Assembly (NCBI GenBank): GCA_035384965.1
Contig: DAOOJE010000009.1
Coordinates: forward strand, 1 to 64,000
Direction of reading: 5' to 3'
Length of the DNA: 64,000 nucleotides
Origin: JAAYVZ01 sp035384965
Lineage (GTDB): Bacteria > Acidobacteriota > Thermoanaerobaculia > Thermoanaerobaculales > Thermoanaerobaculaceae
Positions 1 to 9,903 of this stretch are shown here, piece by piece; the first letter of the stretch is position 1; each line of letters begins with the position of its first letter. A model generated the notes under the pieces. That model had not been told where the DNA came from and made no database searches. It was given only the letters and a program-made list of their open reading frames with translations. The position numbers and the translations under genes are program-made.

Positions 1-3000
1 CGTCGCCGGGTCGGTGGTCAGGGTCGTGGCGCCGTTCGCGGTGAGGTTGCCGTAGACGTCGTACGTGTAGCTCTCGCTCCCGAAGCCGGTCACGGTGCCG
101 GCGATGAGCCGGCTCACCTTGTCGTAGTGGAATGTCTGGGCCGAGCCCATCTGGGTGATATTGCCCGCGCCGTCGTACGCGTAGACGCCGGTGTCCCAGT
201 CGCCGTCGGCGCCGGTGCCGGGCAAGGTCGCACCCTCGGTCCAGATCCGCGCCGGCCGCGCCATCTCGTTGGTGGCGATGCTCTGCCGGTCGACGACGCC
301 CGGCTCCACGCTCACGATCCGCTTCGCATGCGTGATGCTGTCGGTCATGCCGCTCGCATTGTACGTGATCGCCGTCGCGTAGTACGGCTCCACGGCGGTG
401 AGAAACCCCGCCGCGTACGTGTTGTACACGGTCCGCCCGGGGGTCTCGGCGCACGCGGCCCCGGTGCACGCGGGGTAGCTCTGGCTCGCCAGCAGGCCGA
501 GGTCGGTCCAGGTGAACGCCTGGCTGAAGGTCTGCACGGGGTTGGCCACGGTGGAGCCGGTCACGGTCACCGCGGTGGTCTTGGCCGACACCGCCCCTCC
601 CACCCCCGCGTAGGTGTAGGTCTCCTGAATCACGGCGCTCAGTGCCGGGTCGGGCGACCCGGTCGGGGCGATGTGCTTCGTCCACGCGGTCCTCAGCTTG
701 CCGTTGGCCAGGTCGGTGCCTACATTGGCGGTGGCGTAGGTGTACTCCTTGAGCTTCACGGTGGTCGGGAGCTGGCTGGCGTCGGCTTCCGAAACCCTGA
801 TCAGGCGCTCGGCGCGGTCGAAGTCCAAGGCCAGGGCGTGGGCGCCGTCGTGCTTCCAGTGGGCGTGGCCCCGTGCGTCGTACCGGCCGTAGCTGATCTG
901 GCCGTTGCCGGAGGTGCCGACCTCAGGCAGGGTCTCGCTCTGCAGGAAGCCGCGGTTGTCGTAGGTGAACAGGCGAGTCTGCCCGCACCTACTGAGGGTC
1001 TGGTTGGCACACACCCGGCTCAGGCGGTTGCCCACGTCGTACGTGTACGCGGTGACAACCTGACTGCCGGACTCTCCCGCGGGTTCCGTCACGGAGGCGA
1101 GCCGGCCGAGCCGGTCGTAGGTCTCGGTCGTGGTCGCGCTCTGGCCGTCGACTGTGACGGTCCGCTGGGTCTGTCGGACGCCGGCGTAGGCCAGGGTGAC
1201 GGTCGTCCCGTCCGGAGCCGTGACGGTGCGGGGCCGGCCAAAGGGGTCGAAATTGGAGAAGACGGTCGCCTTGATCGTCGGCGGCGCGTTGCGCTGCCAC
1301 TCGGAGACCTGGGTCTTCCAGCCCATGGCGTTATGGAGGGTCGAGCGGACGTTCCAGTCGGCCGTGCCGTCAGGCGAACTGGGATCACCGACAGGCGCAA
1401 AGGGCTCGGTGTCGGGCCTGACCTGATACTCCCGCCACAGGCGCCCGAACCCGTCGAGGTGGAAGCCCTGCCGGTTGAGCGCGTACTTGATGTTGGTGTT
1501 GTCGGGCGACCGGTTGCACTGGCACCCGTCGTTCTGCTCGCAGGTCTCGCCGTTGCGACGCCAGTACGCGTCGACCTTGAAAGGGCTGCCGCCCGAGGCG
1601 GCGGTGTAACAGCTCTGAATCCAAGGGCCGCTCGAGCTCTTGGCCCACAGCTCGCGGCCCATGGCGTCGAAGGTGAAGGTGGTCTCGACGCCGGCGCTGT
1701 CGCGGCTCTTCCGCACGAGCCCGGTGCTCGGGTCGATGTCACGATCCACGAGGTAGAAGGAAAGTGGATGGCCGGCGGCATCCAGGTAGCGGCTGGTGGC
1801 GAGTGTGCCCCCGGAGTACGTGTGCTGGATCGCGTAGTCGGGGGCCACTCCGTCAAAAATCAGGCTGCAGAGCGGGAGGTCGTGGGCCGCAGGGAGAAGG
1901 TTCACATCGCCGCCGAAGTACTCCTCCTTACTGCGGTTGCCGGCATCATCATGGGAAAACACTGCGACCAGGTCGTTTCTGCCTCGGCTCGACCCAGCCC
2001 GCATCCGCTGGCGCAAAATCTTGCCGTTGATGGGGTTGCCAAGGTCGTCCTTCCAGAAGCAGTACTCGGTACGAGCGCTGCCACCCCCAGGCTCCGTGAC
2101 CTCTTGGTAGTCGAAGGTGCCGAGAACCCAAGGGGCATCGATACCCCAAGGCACGAAGCCACTCGTGCCGTACACGCCGTGCGTGGGGTTGTAGTTCGTC
2201 GTCGTGACACGGGAGTTCCCGCTGTCAAAGTTGCCGCTTGTCGTCGCCGTGCGGAAGTGGCCGAAGCCGTCAAAGCTCGAGTAGTCCGTCCTCGCCCAGC
2301 GGTCGCCATCGTCGTGGAACACGGTCTTCTCCCACTTCACGCGCCGGTTCGACTGCTGCTCCTTGACCCACGAGCTGGTGTCCAGCACGTCGTGGTCATA
2401 ATCGAGATAGGTGCTCCGCTTCTTGGCCGCTGGCGTGACCGTCGGCCCTTCGTACACCTCCGAGGACACCCTGGAGTTCTGGCCGAGGTGCTTGAACGGC
2501 AAGCTATACGCCCAGCCCGTCCCGGGCAGACCGCAGTAGTGGGTGTCGAAGTAGTGGCGGGTCACGTTGCCGTCGGGTGCGAGGACATCGGTCCACGAGA
2601 AGTCAGCGGAGGTGTCGACCTCTCCCGAAGGAAGCCGCGGCGCATCATGGGAGTATGTCCACGTGCCTCCAGAGCTGCCCCCCGTGGGATCGGTCACCGT
2701 CTTGGACGCCACCCCCATCGACTCGGCAACAACCGTCTGAAACCACTCGCCATCCTGGTAGCACGTCGAGGAGCCCTGGGGGTTCACCCAGGCGGCATAG
2801 GTCCACTCGATGATGCCGCCGGTCGGCAAGTCGATCTTCTTGAGGGTCCCGGACTTGTCCTTGGGTACCGTGTCGCATGCATACGAGGAGCAAGCTGACG
2901 CCGCTCACGACCACCGTGCCCTGCTCGGCGCTTGCGACAGGCTGGGCTGTGGCACCCGGCGCCACCGTCGAAACCAGCAGTAGGACCCCTATCGTCCTGC

Positions 3001-3019
3001 CAATCCTCACTTTACTCAC
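1..3019 (-). CDS. RHS-repeat secreted protein, C-terminus beyond window, 5' frameshift
   Basis: Large RHS/YD-repeat protein; such proteins form secreted or surface beta-cocoon shells, often carrying a variable C-terminal toxin. The frame whose codons begin at positions divisible by three stays open from about 2904 to the window edge, roughly 965 codons. It reads as typical RHS units such as FDPFGRPRTVTAPDG, TYDRLGRLASVTEP, AYDGAGNITQM and YTYDVYGNLTANG, with Cys-containing inserts near 1500-1560. The start I favour is GTG at 3019, after a GGAGGGCGAG Shine-Dalgarno, giving MSKVRIGRTIGVLLLVS and an Ala-rich signal peptide. That signal-peptide frame does not join the RHS frame: the RHS frame has a TGA at 2905-2907, and the two would join only by a 1-nt shift at about 2880-2907. 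The gene is therefore either a recent pseudogene or has a sequencing error. The toxin or immunity end is outside the window. The RHS call is firm; the start is moderate. Confidence 0.85.
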
Positions 3020-3224
3020 CTCGCCCTCCTCTCGGAGGAGACTCCTTTCACTTGATGCAAGCTTTGGGTATTCTCCGCAAGGCACCGCGGGTTATCAACG
3101 GTCACTCGCACACCACCTCGTCATGGGCACCCGAGAGTCCACCCTCGGGGACCGTTCGCTTACCTGCAAGATTGCACTGGCGGTGCCCGACCTCGATGAG
3201 CTGCTCGCCAAGGCTACCCCAACC

Positions 3225-3854
3225 CTACGAGCGGAAGGAGGGTGCAGGCTCCATGGTCTCTGGCTCGCGGTCGGCGCCAGTGGGCCCGACCGCGATCGCG
3301 TCGTGGAGTGCTTCCTGTGCCACGCGCAGCACAGCGGCGCGGCGCTGCCCCGGCCCCGGTTCGAAGACAGGCTGGGCGGCCGGGGGCCGCTCGACGATGG
3401 TGAGGTCGACGGTGCTGCCGCGACTGTACCCGGAGCGTTCTGCGATGTAGTCATCCCGAAAGAGGTCACTCTTGGCCACGGTGGGATAGAACTCCTTGCG
3501 TGTGAGAGTGTCCTCCACGTCCTTGGCCCAGCGGACGAAGTGGTCCACGGCCCGCTGCGGCCGATAGCAGTCGTGCACCTTGAGGCCGAAACCGAATCGC
3601 CTCAGTTCGCTCTCCACCCCGGCGAGCGCCCGGGCTGCCTCCCGGGTGAGGTAGCACAGCGGGGCCTCGTATCCATCCACCCTGCTGCCGACGAAGTTGT
3701 GCTCTGTGTAGTAGCGGATGTCCACGACGATGTCCGGGATGACCTCCCCGATTTCCGCGAAGGCGTCCGGCCGCACCGCTCCGCCCCCGGGTTGGGCGGT
3801 TGTGACCGGCCCCGCGAGGAAAAGTACAAGGACTGCCGCAAATACGTGACGTAT
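3225..3854 (-). pseudogene. Decayed D-alanyl-D-alanine dipeptidase (VanX/DdpX, M15D)
   Basis: These enzymes hydrolyse D-Ala-D-Ala in the periplasm during peptidoglycan recycling. The readable part has the family pattern: DIVVDIRYYTEHNFVGSRV, then LKVHDCYRPQRAVDHF, then SGYSRGSTVDLTIV. Three lesions are visible. First, a good signal peptide (RHVFAAVLVLFLAGPVTTA) lies upstream in frame, but its start position carries ATA (3852-3854) after a well-placed GGGAGGAAGC, as if ATG had become ATA. Second, the zinc-ligand His of the S-H-S-R-G motif is Tyr (TAC at 3426-3428), one transition from CAC. Third, after about FEPG the sequence no longer matches: the DMGT segment and the C-terminal E-x-W-H zinc/catalytic motif are absent in all three frames. 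A remaining open frame could start at GTG 3776 but could not make an active enzyme. Family call moderate to good; pseudogene status is my inference. Confidence 0.7.
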
Positions 3855-4112
3855 GCTTCCTCCCGATCAGGAGCACGTCGCTCGCATCGAAAACCTCGCT
3901 CCTCACCGGCGGGCTGCCGAACCGAGCCGGCCACGTGCCCACCTCGCGGCCCCGTGCTGTCGCGAATCATCGCCGATCTCCCCCGGCCGGGAAACCCCAG
4001 CCGGGTCCTGTCGCGAGGGCGGATCGTGCCGCGCTCGCGGAGGCACGGCTCCCCGTGGCACTCGTGCCCGCGTCTGTCCCCCCGGCGGGATCCCGGGGAG
4101 GGCTCGACGCCG
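3855..4112. other. Intergenic, no supported gene
   Basis: Lies between the dipeptidase remnant and the end of the Asp-box propeller gene. Short open frames here have no recognisable motif or ribosome-binding site, and I see no strong terminator. Confidence 0.5.
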
Positions 4113-6278
4113 TCACTCCCGACCGCTGGCGCGCGAGGTCGCGGGAGAGGCCGGCGGGCCGCTGCGGCGGACGGTTCGCCGCACCACCGACGGCAGTTCG
4201 AGCCGCCACACGCCAGCCCCGGCGGTGGCGGCGAGCAGCGTCCTGTCGGCGGTGAGCAGGAGGCGGTTCGCGGCCACCGCCGGGAGCCCCTCGCCGAGCG
4301 GCGCCCACGTGGCGCCGCCGTCGAGCGAGCGCAGTACTCCGTGACCGCGGGTCGAGGCGTACAGCACGCCGGGTGAACGCGGGTCGCTCAGCAGCGACGT
4401 GGCGGCCACCCCCTCCCCCGTGGTCGCGACCCAGCTCGCCCCTCCGTCCAGACTGGAGTACAGCCCGCACGAGGTCGCGGCCACGAGCCGGAACGGCGGC
4501 TGCGACACGGCAGCCATCGCCAGCACGCTGGCCCTGGGTTCGTTCCCGCACGGCGCGCGCAGGCCCGTGTTGCGCGGCTGCCAGGACTGGCAGCCATCCG
4601 TGCTCGTGTACACACCCCAGCTCGTGGCGAGATGGATCGAGGCGCCGTTTCCGCCGTCCACAACCGCGTCGTGGACCGAGACGGCGTACACCGGCAGCTC
4701 GGGGAGGGCACCGCACGGCTCCCAGGTGGCTCCGCCATCCCGGCTGCGCCGCGGCCGATCCTCGAGCGCGAGCTCCGGGCGCACCCACCGCGGCACAGCC
4801 AGGAGCGCTCCCGGCTCGCCCGGCAGCGCCACCACCAGCGTGCCCCAGTCGACGCTCGCGTCCTCCTGCCAGGTGGCCCCCCGGTCGGCGCTCCGGTACC
4901 CCTGGCAGGACAGCGCCAACGCGTCGCCTCCGGGCACCATCGCCAGCCGGGAGGCGTTCCCACAGTAGGGCACCGGCGCCGGGGCCTCCCCGCGGTACGG
5001 GGGGCGGGGGCTGACCATACCCTCGCCCGTGGTCCACAGTCGCCCTCCGTCGGCCGTGCGCTGCACGGCTCGCTCGCTGGTGGCCGCAAGCAGCGTCCCT
5101 GGCGCCTCCGGAAGGAGAAGCGCATCGTTGACGTTCAAGGCCGCCAGGCCCTGATTCGACTGCCTCCAGGAGCCGCCCAGGTCGTCCGAGACCCACACGC
5201 CCTCGCGATCGCTCCCCACGAGCACGCGCACCGGTGTGCCCGGCAGCACGACGGCAGCGTGCAGCTCGTGCGCCGGCTTGGCCTCCGGACCGACCTCGCC
5301 GAACGCCAGCTCACCCGTTGCGTCCTCCCAGCTCGCGCCGCCATCGTCGCTGCGCCGCACTCCGGACCCGAAGGTCGCGAGGAAGAGCTGCTGTGGATCC
5401 CCCGGCACGGTGGCGAGGACCGCCCGCTCGTCACCATACCAGCTCGCGGCGGGCGGCAGCTCGAGGACGGTTTCCCAGTGCTGGCCGCCGTCCCGCGAGC
5501 GCACGATGCCGTCGCGGTCCTGGCCCGTCCCTGCGCCTCCGCGGGTCGTGGCCAGCAGCAGCGGGCCGTCCCCGGGCACCACGAAGATGCGGTCGATCCA
5601 GGCGTACCCGCTGCGTCCGGCGGGGCGAGCGCGCTCCAGCCCCGCGCTGGCCACCTCCCAGGTGAGCCCGGCGTCGCGGCTGACCTGTATGCCGTCGCAG
5701 GTGCTACCGACTCGCTGCGGAGCGAAGGCGGCGTAGTACGTGTCCGGGCGCGAGGGATCGATCGCCACCGCGCTGGAGTAGCCGCAGCCCAGCGCCTGCC
5801 AGCTCGCGCCGCCGTCGCGCGAGCGGAAGAGAGCGTGCGCCGAGGCCACGAGCAGCGTCCGGGAGTCCGAGGGGTGGACCGCGATATCGACGCCGACCGG
5901 CGATCCCGTGCCCCCCGCAAGCCAGGGCAGCGGGGTACGCTCGCTCCAGGTCCTGCCGCCGTCGGTGCTGCGGAACAGCCGCCCGGCATCCCACCCCTCC
6001 GTGCGGTCGGTCGCGTACACCACGTCCGGGTCGGAGGGCGCGACCGCCAGCGCCTGAATCACGCGCCCCGCGAGGCCGACAAGCTGCCAGCTTTCGCCGC
6101 GGTCCTCGCTCAAGTACACCCCTCGCTCCGTCCCTGCCAGCACCCTGTCCGGGTGGGCCGGGACGGCCACGAGAACCGTGACCGTGCCGCCGAACGGCCC
6201 GATCGGCACCCAGCTGCTCGCGCCGGCCACAGTTGCCATTCCTGCCAGAAGCACCACGCTGACACCAGCGCACCGCAT
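4113..6278 (-). CDS. Secreted Asp-box (BNR/sortilin-like) beta-propeller protein
   Basis: 721-aa exported protein built almost entirely of Asp-box hairpins. At least a dozen S-x-D-x-G-x-x-W motifs can be read, for example SEDRGESW, STDGGRTW, SRDGGASW, SDDGGASW, SADRGATW, STDGCQSW, SLDGGASW and SLDGGATW. The pattern is that of VPS10/sortilin-like or exo-sialidase-type propellers, which bind glycans or proteins; no sialidase Arg triad is evident, so no enzyme activity is claimed. The start is ATG 6278, preceded by GGAGG at a 4-5 nt spacing, giving MRCAGVSVVLLAGMATVAG as signal peptide; a 21-residue upstream extension to 6341 is less likely. The C-terminus is short, basic and unstructured, without a sorting signal I recognise. 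Divergent from the cytochrome gene at 6539. Confidence 0.85.
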   Translation of the reverse strand: MRCAGVSVVLLAGMATVAGASSWVPIGPFGGTVTVLVAVPAHPDRVLAGTERGVYLSEDRGESWQLVGLAGRVIQALAVAPSDPDVVYATDRTEGWDAGRLFRSTDGGRTWSERTPLPWLAGGTGSPVGVDIAVHPSDSRTLLVASAHALFRSRDGGASWQALGCGYSSAVAIDPSRPDTYYAAFAPQRVGSTCDGIQVSRDAGLTWEVASAGLERARPAGRSGYAWIDRIFVVPGDGPLLLATTRGGAGTGQDRDGIVRSRDGGQHWETVLELPPAASWYGDERAVLATVPGDPQQLFLATFGSGVRRSDDGGASWEDATGELAFGEVGPEAKPAHELHAAVVLPGTPVRVLVGSDREGVWVSDDLGGSWRQSNQGLAALNVNDALLLPEAPGTLLAATSERAVQRTADGGRLWTTGEGMVSPRPPYRGEAPAPVPYCGNASRLAMVPGGDALALSCQGYRSADRGATWQEDASVDWGTLVVALPGEPGALLAVPRWVRPELALEDRPRRSRDGGATWEPCGALPELPVYAVSVHDAVVDGGNGASIHLATSWGVYTSTDGCQSWQPRNTGLRAPCGNEPRASVLAMAAVSQPPFRLVAATSCGLYSSLDGGASWVATTGEGVAATSLLSDPRSPGVLYASTRGHGVLRSLDGGATWAPLGEGLPAVAANRLLLTADRTLLAATAGAGVWRLELPSVVRRTVRRSGPPASPATSRASGRE

Positions 6279-6477
6279 GTTGACCTCCGCGTGTCGTCTC
6301 GACACCAGCCCTTCAATTGCTCGACCACGATCATACCTCACCTGGCGTCAATCCGCGCCGGCCAGGGTGATCTCCGTCACCCGCCACCGTCGGGCGCAAC
6401 GCGTTCTGCAACCCGCCGGGACGCGGGCGACCGAGGGCGACCGGCGGCAAGGCCCGCAGGCGCGCCGACGGCCCGCA

Positions 6478-6506
6478 TTGCGCCGGTCGGCCGGGCGCGA
6501 TAGGCT
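6478..6506 (+). promoter_or_regulatory. Sigma-70-type promoter for the multihaem cytochrome gene
   Basis: TTGCGC (6478-6483), 17-nt spacer, TAGGCT (6501-6506). It sits 33 nt before the ATG at 6539, which has its own AGGGGGG ribosome-binding site. Predicted from sequence only. Confidence 0.5.
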
Positions 6507-6538
6507 CGCAGCGGCGGCACCGCTGCCAGGGGGGAACG

Positions 6539-8008
6539 ATGAATGCACCGAGCCGGGGGTTCAGGCACGTTTGGGGACGGCTGTGGAACTTCGCCAACAA
6601 CCCCTTGACGGTGATAGGAGCCATCCTCACCACCGTTTCCGGGGTGCTCATCCTCACGCTCGCGGTCGTGGAGGTGGCGGGCGGGGTCCGCAATCCGTAC
6701 GTGTCGGGCTTCGCCTATCTCGTGCTGCCGCCGGTCTTCATCGTGGGCCTCCTCCTCATGCCGATCGGCATGTGGCGCCGCCGCCGGCGGCTCGTGCGCA
6801 GCGGCGCCAGCGAGGGCGAGCTCGACGCCTACCCGCGCCTCGACTTCAACGACCCGCACGTGCGCAAGGTCGCGACCGTCGTCATCGTGCTCACCGCCGT
6901 CAACGTGATCATCGTCGGCTCCGCCTCCTACCTCGGCATCGAGCACATGGAAAGCGTGCAGTTCTGCGGCGAGACGTGCCACTCGGTCATGCACCCGGAG
7001 CACATCGCCTACCAGAACTCGGCCCACTCCCGCGTGGCCTGCGTCCAGTGCCACATCGGGCCGGGCGCCTCGTGGTTCGTGCGCTCCAAGCTCGACGGCC
7101 TGCGCCAGGTCTGGCACACGGCGATGAACACGTACCACCGGCCGATCCTCACCCCGCTGCGCACCCTGCGCCCGGCGCGCGAGACCTGCGAGGCGTGCCA
7201 CTGGCCGTCGATGCACCACGGCGACAAGCTGCGCGCCTTTGCCCGCTTCGCCGAGGACGAATCGAGCACTCCGGCATACTCGGTGATGCTCGTCCGCACC
7301 GGCGGCGGCACCCTCGATGCCGGCCGGCACGGCGGCATCCACTGGTGGCACATTTACTCCGACAACCGCATCCGCTACCTCGCCGGCGATGAGCGCCGCG
7401 CCAGCATGCGCTGGGTCGAGCTCACGACGGCGGACGGCACGGTCACGACGTTCCACCGCGACGGGACGGAAGCTCCCGACCCGGAGGAGATCGCGCGGCA
7501 GGCGCGCGTGATGGACTGCATCGACTGCCACAACCGCCCCTCCCACCGCTACCAGAACCCGGCCAAGGCGCTCGACGACCTCCTCGAGCGCGACGAGGCG
7601 CTGCGCACCCTGCCGTTCTTCAAGAAAGAGGCGCTCGCCATCCTCACGACCCCGTACCCGACGCACGCGGGCGGCGGGCGCAGCGTCCGGGAGGCGGTGC
7701 GGGCCCGCTGGGGCGGGCCGGAGGCCACACCGGAACGTCTCGCGCTGGCCGCCAGGGCCGCGGAAGCGGTGGGCGCGATTTACGACCGGACGTTCTTCCC
7801 GGAAATGAAGACCGACTGGCAGACACACCCCAACCACATCGGTCACGACGACTTCCCCGGCTGCTTCCGTTGCCACGACGGCGAGATGATCGCCTCCGAC
7901 GGCAGCCGCGCCATCACCGGCGAGTGCGAGAACTGCCACGCCTTCCTCGTCGAGGAGGCGCCGCAAAAACCCGACCTCGCCAAGCTCGCCCTGGTAGGAA
8001 GCCGGTAG
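6539..8008 (+). CDS. NapC/NirT-type membrane multihaem cytochrome c, six haem sites
   Basis: 489-aa membrane-anchored quinol-oxidising cytochrome; proteins of this family pass electrons from the quinone pool to periplasmic reductases or outer-membrane conduits. Three hydrophobic segments are visible at about residues 24-47, 57-77 and 104-125. Six haem-binding motifs follow: CGETCH (143-148, a C-x3-C-H form), CVQCH (168), CEACH (217), CIDCH (327), CFRCH (442) and CENCH (463). The stretch FCGETCHSVMHPEHIAYQNS and the RVACVQCHIGPGASWFVRSK block mark the NapC/NirT core, and a long C-terminal extension carries the last three haems. A start with AGGGGGG upstream is clear. No reductase partner is adjacent, so the terminal acceptor is unknown; cytochrome maturation would be needed from elsewhere in the genome. 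Confidence 0.9.
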   Translation: MNAPSRGFRHVWGRLWNFANNPLTVIGAILTTVSGVLILTLAVVEVAGGVRNPYVSGFAYLVLPPVFIVGLLLMPIGMWRRRRRLVRSGASEGELDAYPRLDFNDPHVRKVATVVIVLTAVNVIIVGSASYLGIEHMESVQFCGETCHSVMHPEHIAYQNSAHSRVACVQCHIGPGASWFVRSKLDGLRQVWHTAMNTYHRPILTPLRTLRPARETCEACHWPSMHHGDKLRAFARFAEDESSTPAYSVMLVRTGGGTLDAGRHGGIHWWHIYSDNRIRYLAGDERRASMRWVELTTADGTVTTFHRDGTEAPDPEEIARQARVMDCIDCHNRPSHRYQNPAKALDDLLERDEALRTLPFFKKEALAILTTPYPTHAGGGRSVREAVRARWGGPEATPERLALAARAAEAVGAIYDRTFFPEMKTDWQTHPNHIGHDDFPGCFRCHDGEMIASDGSRAITGECENCHAFLVEEAPQKPDLAKLALVGSR

Positions 8009-8115
8009 CCTCTGGCCTGGCACGGCCGGACGCCCGGCGCGGACGCCCGCCATCTCGTTGCACGTGCGAGCAGGCTCTGGAGTTCGGGGTGGCCGCCGTG
8101 GGGCGGGAGACTGGA

Positions 8116-8121
8116 TATAAT
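8116..8121 (+). promoter_or_regulatory. Perfect -10 box (TATAAT), likely leaderless start
   Basis: Consensus TATAAT ends 6 nt before the GTG at 8128. The intervening bases have no Shine-Dalgarno, so transcription would begin at or next to the start codon. No convincing -35 box. Confidence 0.5.
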
Positions 8122-8127
8122 CCACCC

Positions 8128-9750
8128 GTGATCGACCCCAGAACACTCGTCGAGGCCATGTCGAACCCCGCGTTTTACCCCGAGCCCACGACCCGCGTGG
8201 AGGTGGTGCAGACGCACATCTCGTACATTTTCCTGACCGACCGCTACGCGTACAAGGTCAAGAAGGCGGTGGACTTCGGGTTCCTCGACTACACGACGCT
8301 CGAACGCCGGCGGCGGCTGTGCCACCGCGAGATCGCGCTCAACTCGCGCCTGTCGCCCGAAGCGTACCTGGGCGTCGTCGAGATCCGCGAGAAGGACGGC
8401 ACGCTCGCCATCGGCGGCGACGGCGAGGTGGTCGAGGTGGCGGTCAAGATGGTGCGCCTCCCCGAGGAGCGAATGCTGCGGCGCGTGCTGGAGCGCGGCG
8501 AGGGGGGGCCCGACCTCGTGCGGCAGATCGCCCGCCAGCTGGCGGCGTTCCACGCCGCTGCCTTCGTCAGCCCCGAGCTGCAGGCGCTCAAGGGACCGGA
8601 CGGCGTGCGCTTCAACTGCGTCGAGAACTTCCAGCAGACCGAGCGCTACATCGGCACGCTGCTCACGGACGAGATGTTCAACTTCATCCGCACGTCCACG
8701 GAGCTGTTCCTGCAGCGCAAGCAGACGTTGCTTGCCAGGCGGCTGGCCGACGGGCGCATCGTCGACGGCCACGGCGACCTGCACCTCGACTCCATCTGCG
8801 CCACCGACCCGGTGCAAATCTTCGACTGCATCGAGTTCAACGAACGCTTCCGCATCCAGGACACCGCCGAGGAAATGGGGTTCCTCGCCATGGACCTCGA
8901 GTTCGCGGGGTACCCCGAGCTGGCGCAGGCGGTCATCGAGGAGTACATCGCCGCCTCCGGCGACCGCGAGCTCGCCGACCTGCTGTCGTTCTACAAGTCG
9001 TACCGCGCCTACGTGCGGGCCAAGATCCACTCGTTCCAGACCGACGACGCGGGGATTCCGGAAGGGCGCAGGGTCGAGCTGGCCGCCACCGCCTCGCGCT
9101 ACTACGAGCTGGCGGCGCGCTACGCCACAGAGTTCAACCCGCAAATGTTGCTGGTCACGGTCGGCCTCACCGGCTCCGGCAAGAGCACGCTCGCCCGCAG
9201 GCTCGCGGCGCGGTGCGCGCTGCAGGTCGTCTCCACCGACGAGACCCGCAAGAACCTGCTCGGCATCGACCCCCGCGAGCGCCATTACGACGCCTTCGAC
9301 CATGGGGTGTACGCACCCTCGATCACCGAGCGCACCTACGCGGCGATGATCGACCGCGCCGAGGCGCTGCTTCTCGCCGGCCAGTCGGTGATCCTCGACG
9401 GCTGCTTCACCAAACGTGCCCAGCGCGCCCGTGCGGTCGCCCTCGCCAATCGCATGCAGGTGCCGCTGCTCGTGCTGGACTGCCGCTGCTCGGAGGAACT
9501 CATCCGCGAACGGCTCGAGCGCCGCGCGGCGAAGTCCAAGGGCGTGTCGGACGGGCGCTGGGAAATCTACCAAAAGCAGCTCGAGACGTTCGAGCCGCCG
9601 GTCGAGATCCCGCCCGAGCAGACCGTCGTGCTCGACCGCTCGCGGCCGGTCGAGACGCTGGTCGAGGAGCTGCTCGGCCGCGTCCCGCCGCAGTGGTTCG
9701 ACCCGAACGACAACGGCAGCAGCCAGCAAACGTCACTCGGGGAGCGGTGA
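8128..9750 (+). CDS. Bifunctional APH-like kinase / P-loop NTPase protein
   Basis: 540-aa cytoplasmic two-domain protein. Residues about 1-320 resemble an aminoglycoside-phosphotransferase/choline-kinase fold (COG2187 type), with a catalytic-loop-like HGDLHLDSI and the metal-binding segment IFDCIEFNERFRIQD. Residues about 340-510 form a P-loop kinase domain with Walker A GLTGSGKST at 346-354 and STDETRKNLLGI after it, as in gluconokinase-like and COG0645 proteins. This fusion is widespread, but its substrate is not established, and resistance should not be assumed. I chose GTG 8128 because a TATAAT box lies immediately upstream; ATG 8158 is the alternative. It follows the cytochrome gene by about 120 nt but seems to have its own promoter. 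Confidence 0.8.
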   Translation: MIDPRTLVEAMSNPAFYPEPTTRVEVVQTHISYIFLTDRYAYKVKKAVDFGFLDYTTLERRRRLCHREIALNSRLSPEAYLGVVEIREKDGTLAIGGDGEVVEVAVKMVRLPEERMLRRVLERGEGGPDLVRQIARQLAAFHAAAFVSPELQALKGPDGVRFNCVENFQQTERYIGTLLTDEMFNFIRTSTELFLQRKQTLLARRLADGRIVDGHGDLHLDSICATDPVQIFDCIEFNERFRIQDTAEEMGFLAMDLEFAGYPELAQAVIEEYIAASGDRELADLLSFYKSYRAYVRAKIHSFQTDDAGIPEGRRVELAATASRYYELAARYATEFNPQMLLVTVGLTGSGKSTLARRLAARCALQVVSTDETRKNLLGIDPRERHYDAFDHGVYAPSITERTYAAMIDRAEALLLAGQSVILDGCFTKRAQRARAVALANRMQVPLLVLDCRCSEELIRERLERRAAKSKGVSDGRWEIYQKQLETFEPPVEIPPEQTVVLDRSRPVETLVEELLGRVPPQWFDPNDNGSSQQTSLGER

Positions 9751-9774
9751 CCTCAACCGGCGACGGAGGCGTCG

Positions 9775-9891
9775 TCACTGCAGGTGGGGGACGGCCGGCT
9801 CCGCCTCGAGCGGCGTGCCGCAGCGGGCGCAGGTCGTGAGACCTTCGACCAGCCGGAGGGTGAACCGGCATCCGGGTGAACGGGCGCCCAC
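9775..9891 (-). CDS. Possible 38-aa Cys-containing mini-protein
   Basis: A GTG-started frame directly downstream of, and in the same frame as, the stop of the large secreted gene at 9904. It reads VGARSPGCRFTLRLVEGLTTCARCG and ends EAEPAVPHLQ. The C-x2-C pair suggests half of a zinc ribbon. There is no clear ribosome-binding site at a good distance. It could equally be the remnant of a longer C-terminus. Low confidence. Confidence 0.25.
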   Translation of the reverse strand: MGARSPGCRFTLRLVEGLTTCARCGTPLEAEPAVPHLQ

Positions 9892-9903
9892 CCTCGACGG
9901 TCG

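Noticed and set aside
127..2898. Long plus-strand open frame (923 codons)
   Set aside because: It is the exact antisense of the RHS frame; its translation is low-complexity Val/Arg/Gly-rich, while the minus strand gives clear RHS repeats.
4632..6503. Plus-strand open frame of 623 codons
   Set aside because: Antisense to the Asp-box propeller; no motifs, and caused by GC-rich codon bias.
7843..9729. Minus-strand open frame of 628 codons
   Set aside because: Antisense to the APH-like/P-loop gene, which has Walker A and family motifs.
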